Positions 62,649 through 64,000 of a DNA stretch of 64,000 bases are shown here, in pieces. Position numbers and translations under genes: made by a program. How positions within the stretch are numbered: the first letter of the stretch is position 1; each line of letters starts with the position of its first letter. This DNA is from Bacteroidota bacterium (GTDB lineage Bacteria; Bacteroidota; Bacteroidia; Chitinophagales; Saprospiraceae), in contig PZPC01000006.1 in assembly GCA_003045895.1 (NCBI GenBank), positions 1 to 64,000 of the forward strand, read 5' to 3'. The notes under the pieces were generated by a model that had not been told where the DNA came from, did not search any database, and was given only the letters and a program-made list of their open reading frames with translations.

Positions 62649-62897
62649 GTACTATTTTACGGCATAAAAAGCATTAAAATGACTATTTTATAACCCGCTT
62701 GCGCAAGGCACCTTTTGATTAAATGCTATTTCAGGAAATCATTACCGCTAAAAGCAGAAAATTCCCTTTCTTTGCAGCCAAAGCAGGATAATAGTGCCCG
62801 CTGGCAAACCAAGCGCGAGCAGGTTTGTTAAAAATTAAGTCCTTTTATAGAAGGGACACCAACTGAATCAAAGAGTATATCTATTTTATAATCAATT

Positions 62898-62911
62898 AGC
62901 GAAAACTCGCT
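62898..62911 (+). promoter_or_regulatory. Hairpin at the pdhA translation start
   Basis: AGCGA (62898-62902) and TCGCT (62907-62911) can pair around an AAAC loop, ending two bases before the ATG. It occupies the region where a ribosome would bind. Confidence 0.4.
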
Positions 62912-62913
62912 TT

Positions 62914-63945
62914 ATGGCAACAGCAACACCGACCAAGAAAAGGGAGAGCAAAAAAACGGCAACTACCTATAGCAAGGAGCAGTACCTGGAATGGTATACC
63001 CTTATGTTGCGCATCCGGAAATTTGAACAAAAAGCCCTGATGGCCTATGGCCAGCAGAAGGTTCGTGGTTTTTGCCACGTATATATTGGCCAGGAAGCAG
63101 TCGCAGCGGGTATTGAGTCCGCCCTGATCCCGGGTGATGGTATTGTTACCGCTTATCGCCAGCACGGTACGGCTATTGGCCGGGGGATTTCCACCAAGGC
63201 CGCGATGGCTGAACTTTTTGGCAAAGCCACGGGGGTGAACAAAGGCAAAGGTGGTTCGATGCACTTTATGAGTAAAGCGCACAACTACTATGGTGGTAAT
63301 GGAATAGTAGGTGCACAAATCCCTATTGGTACGGGGATTGCTTTCGCCGAAAAATACAAGGGCACGAATAACCTTTGTGTGACGATGTTCGGCGACGGCG
63401 CTGCTCGTCAGGGTGCCCTACACGAAGCCTTCAACATGGCGATGACCTGGAAGCTGCCCGTACTCTACATTCTGGAGAATAACGGCTACGCTATGGGAAC
63501 TTCGATCAGTCGCACCTCCAATGTGGTGGACATGGTAAAGCTGGGTTTATCTTACGAAATGCCCAGTGAATCTGTTGACGGTATGGATCCTGCCGCAGTT
63601 CACGATGCTATTTCCCGGGCAGCAGCGCACATTCGTGCAGGAAAAGGGCCCTTTTACCTGGAGATTCGAACTTATCGCTACAAAGGCCACTCCGTTTCAG
63701 ATCCGGCTAAATACCGGACCAAAGAAGAAGTGAAAGAATACGAAGGCCGCGATCCGATTAAAGTTACCGAAAAACATATGCTTGCCAATAAGTTGGCCAC
63801 AGCAGCGGAGATAGAAGCCATCAAGACAGCGGTGAATGAGGAAATTGACGAGGCCTACGAATTTGCCGAAGCGTCTCCCCTACCCGATGCTTCCGAACTG
63901 TACACGGACAACTACACGCAAGCAGATTATCCTTACCTGACCTAA
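62914..63945 (+). CDS. pdhA: Pyruvate dehydrogenase E1 component, alpha subunit
   Basis: A 343-residue subunit of the thiamine-diphosphate-dependent E1 that decarboxylates pyruvate in the pyruvate dehydrogenase complex. The thiamine-diphosphate motif GDGAARQGALHEAFNMA runs to its Asn-Asn end at YILENNGYAMGTS. The phosphorylation-loop region YRYKGHSVSDPAKYRTKEEV is present. A Lys/Thr-rich N-terminal tail of about 18 residues precedes the fold. No further coding region is visible in the last 55 bases of the window; the beta subunit and E2 genes probably lie beyond it. Confidence 0.95.
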   Translation: MATATPTKKRESKKTATTYSKEQYLEWYTLMLRIRKFEQKALMAYGQQKVRGFCHVYIGQEAVAAGIESALIPGDGIVTAYRQHGTAIGRGISTKAAMAELFGKATGVNKGKGGSMHFMSKAHNYYGGNGIVGAQIPIGTGIAFAEKYKGTNNLCVTMFGDGAARQGALHEAFNMAMTWKLPVLYILENNGYAMGTSISRTSNVVDMVKLGLSYEMPSESVDGMDPAAVHDAISRAAAHIRAGKGPFYLEIRTYRYKGHSVSDPAKYRTKEEVKEYEGRDPIKVTEKHMLANKLATAAEIEAIKTAVNEEIDEAYEFAEASPLPDASELYTDNYTQADYPYLT

Positions 63946-64000
63946 GCCAGCCGAGAAAGCAGATCAGGAACAAGAGCGATTTAAATTAGTCGGATAACTT

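Larger units (their letters stand above)
62552..62913. other. Intergenic region between rpsO and pdhA
   Basis: A region of 362 bp between divergent genes. It holds the rpsO promoter (62641-62648), a leader hairpin (62618-62633), an imperfect 6-bp hairpin (62805-62810 with 62822-62827) and the short hairpin just before pdhA. No ORF with coding character is seen. Confidence 0.5.

Overview
The window looks like a chromosomal segment of a Bacteroidota bacterium, most likely a marine or freshwater member near Saprospiraceae/Lewinellaceae (inference). The reasons are a SusC/SusD/SusE outer-membrane nutrient-uptake locus, a secreted protein with a type IX secretion sorting tail, a lipoprotein-type TamL, the short primary sigma factor typical of the phylum, a DUF3822 gene next to rsmD, and repeated -7 boxes of the Bacteroidota type (TAnnTTTG) with almost no Shine-Dalgarno sequences. 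Base composition and codon use look even throughout. I see no prophage, insertion sequence, CRISPR array or rRNA operon.

Layout. 1-12 kb: an rRNA/tRNA methyltransferase diverging from tamL (their start codons overlap in one CATG), purM-nth, an M23 peptidase, a miaA with an extra C-terminal domain, a plsC-like acyltransferase, a methyltransferase and an HtrA protease. 12-22.8 kb: an acyl-CoA carboxylase beta subunit, a 39-residue membrane protein, transaldolase, a probable six-gene minus-strand operon (folE-fabD-yqgE-guaA-periplasmic-binding lipoprotein-trmH), and a LytS/LytTR two-component pair. 22.8-33 kb: a second acyl-CoA carboxylase beta subunit in an operon with a GT39-like mannosyltransferase/TPR protein, an aspartate aminotransferase, a degenerate patch with a frameshifted small ORF and an inverted repeat, gamma-glutamyltransferase, a flavin amine oxidase and the folate genes pabB/pabC. 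33-46 kb: a DUF3822-rsmD cluster, a DUF697/SHOCT protein, a 2017-residue alpha-2-macroglobulin with a thioester motif, an FAD oxidoreductase, a YjbR protein and tRNA-Arg(CCU). 46-58 kb: an aldo/keto reductase, a Gly-rich PKD/T9SS cargo protein, a lipase, fmt and the susCDE locus. 58-64 kb: a lipoprotein, the primary sigma factor, pnp, rpsO and pdhA.

Most of the window is housekeeping. The most unusual object is the SusD-like protein (54491-56671). It carries an insert of about 185 residues holding two SusE/SusF-type carbohydrate-binding domains, which matches the C-terminal half of the SusE-like protein encoded immediately downstream. Removing the insert leaves a SusD of normal length. This looks like a glycan-binding module copied from the neighbouring gene into the SusD lid. 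Secondary observations are the MiaA C-terminal extension, a perfect consensus promoter embedded in the terminator hairpin behind the sigma gene, a Gly-Gly-Asp-Arg-Arg-Asp tail on PNPase, altered catalytic or cluster residues in RsmD and endonuclease III, and several very small genes in otherwise tight gene junctions.
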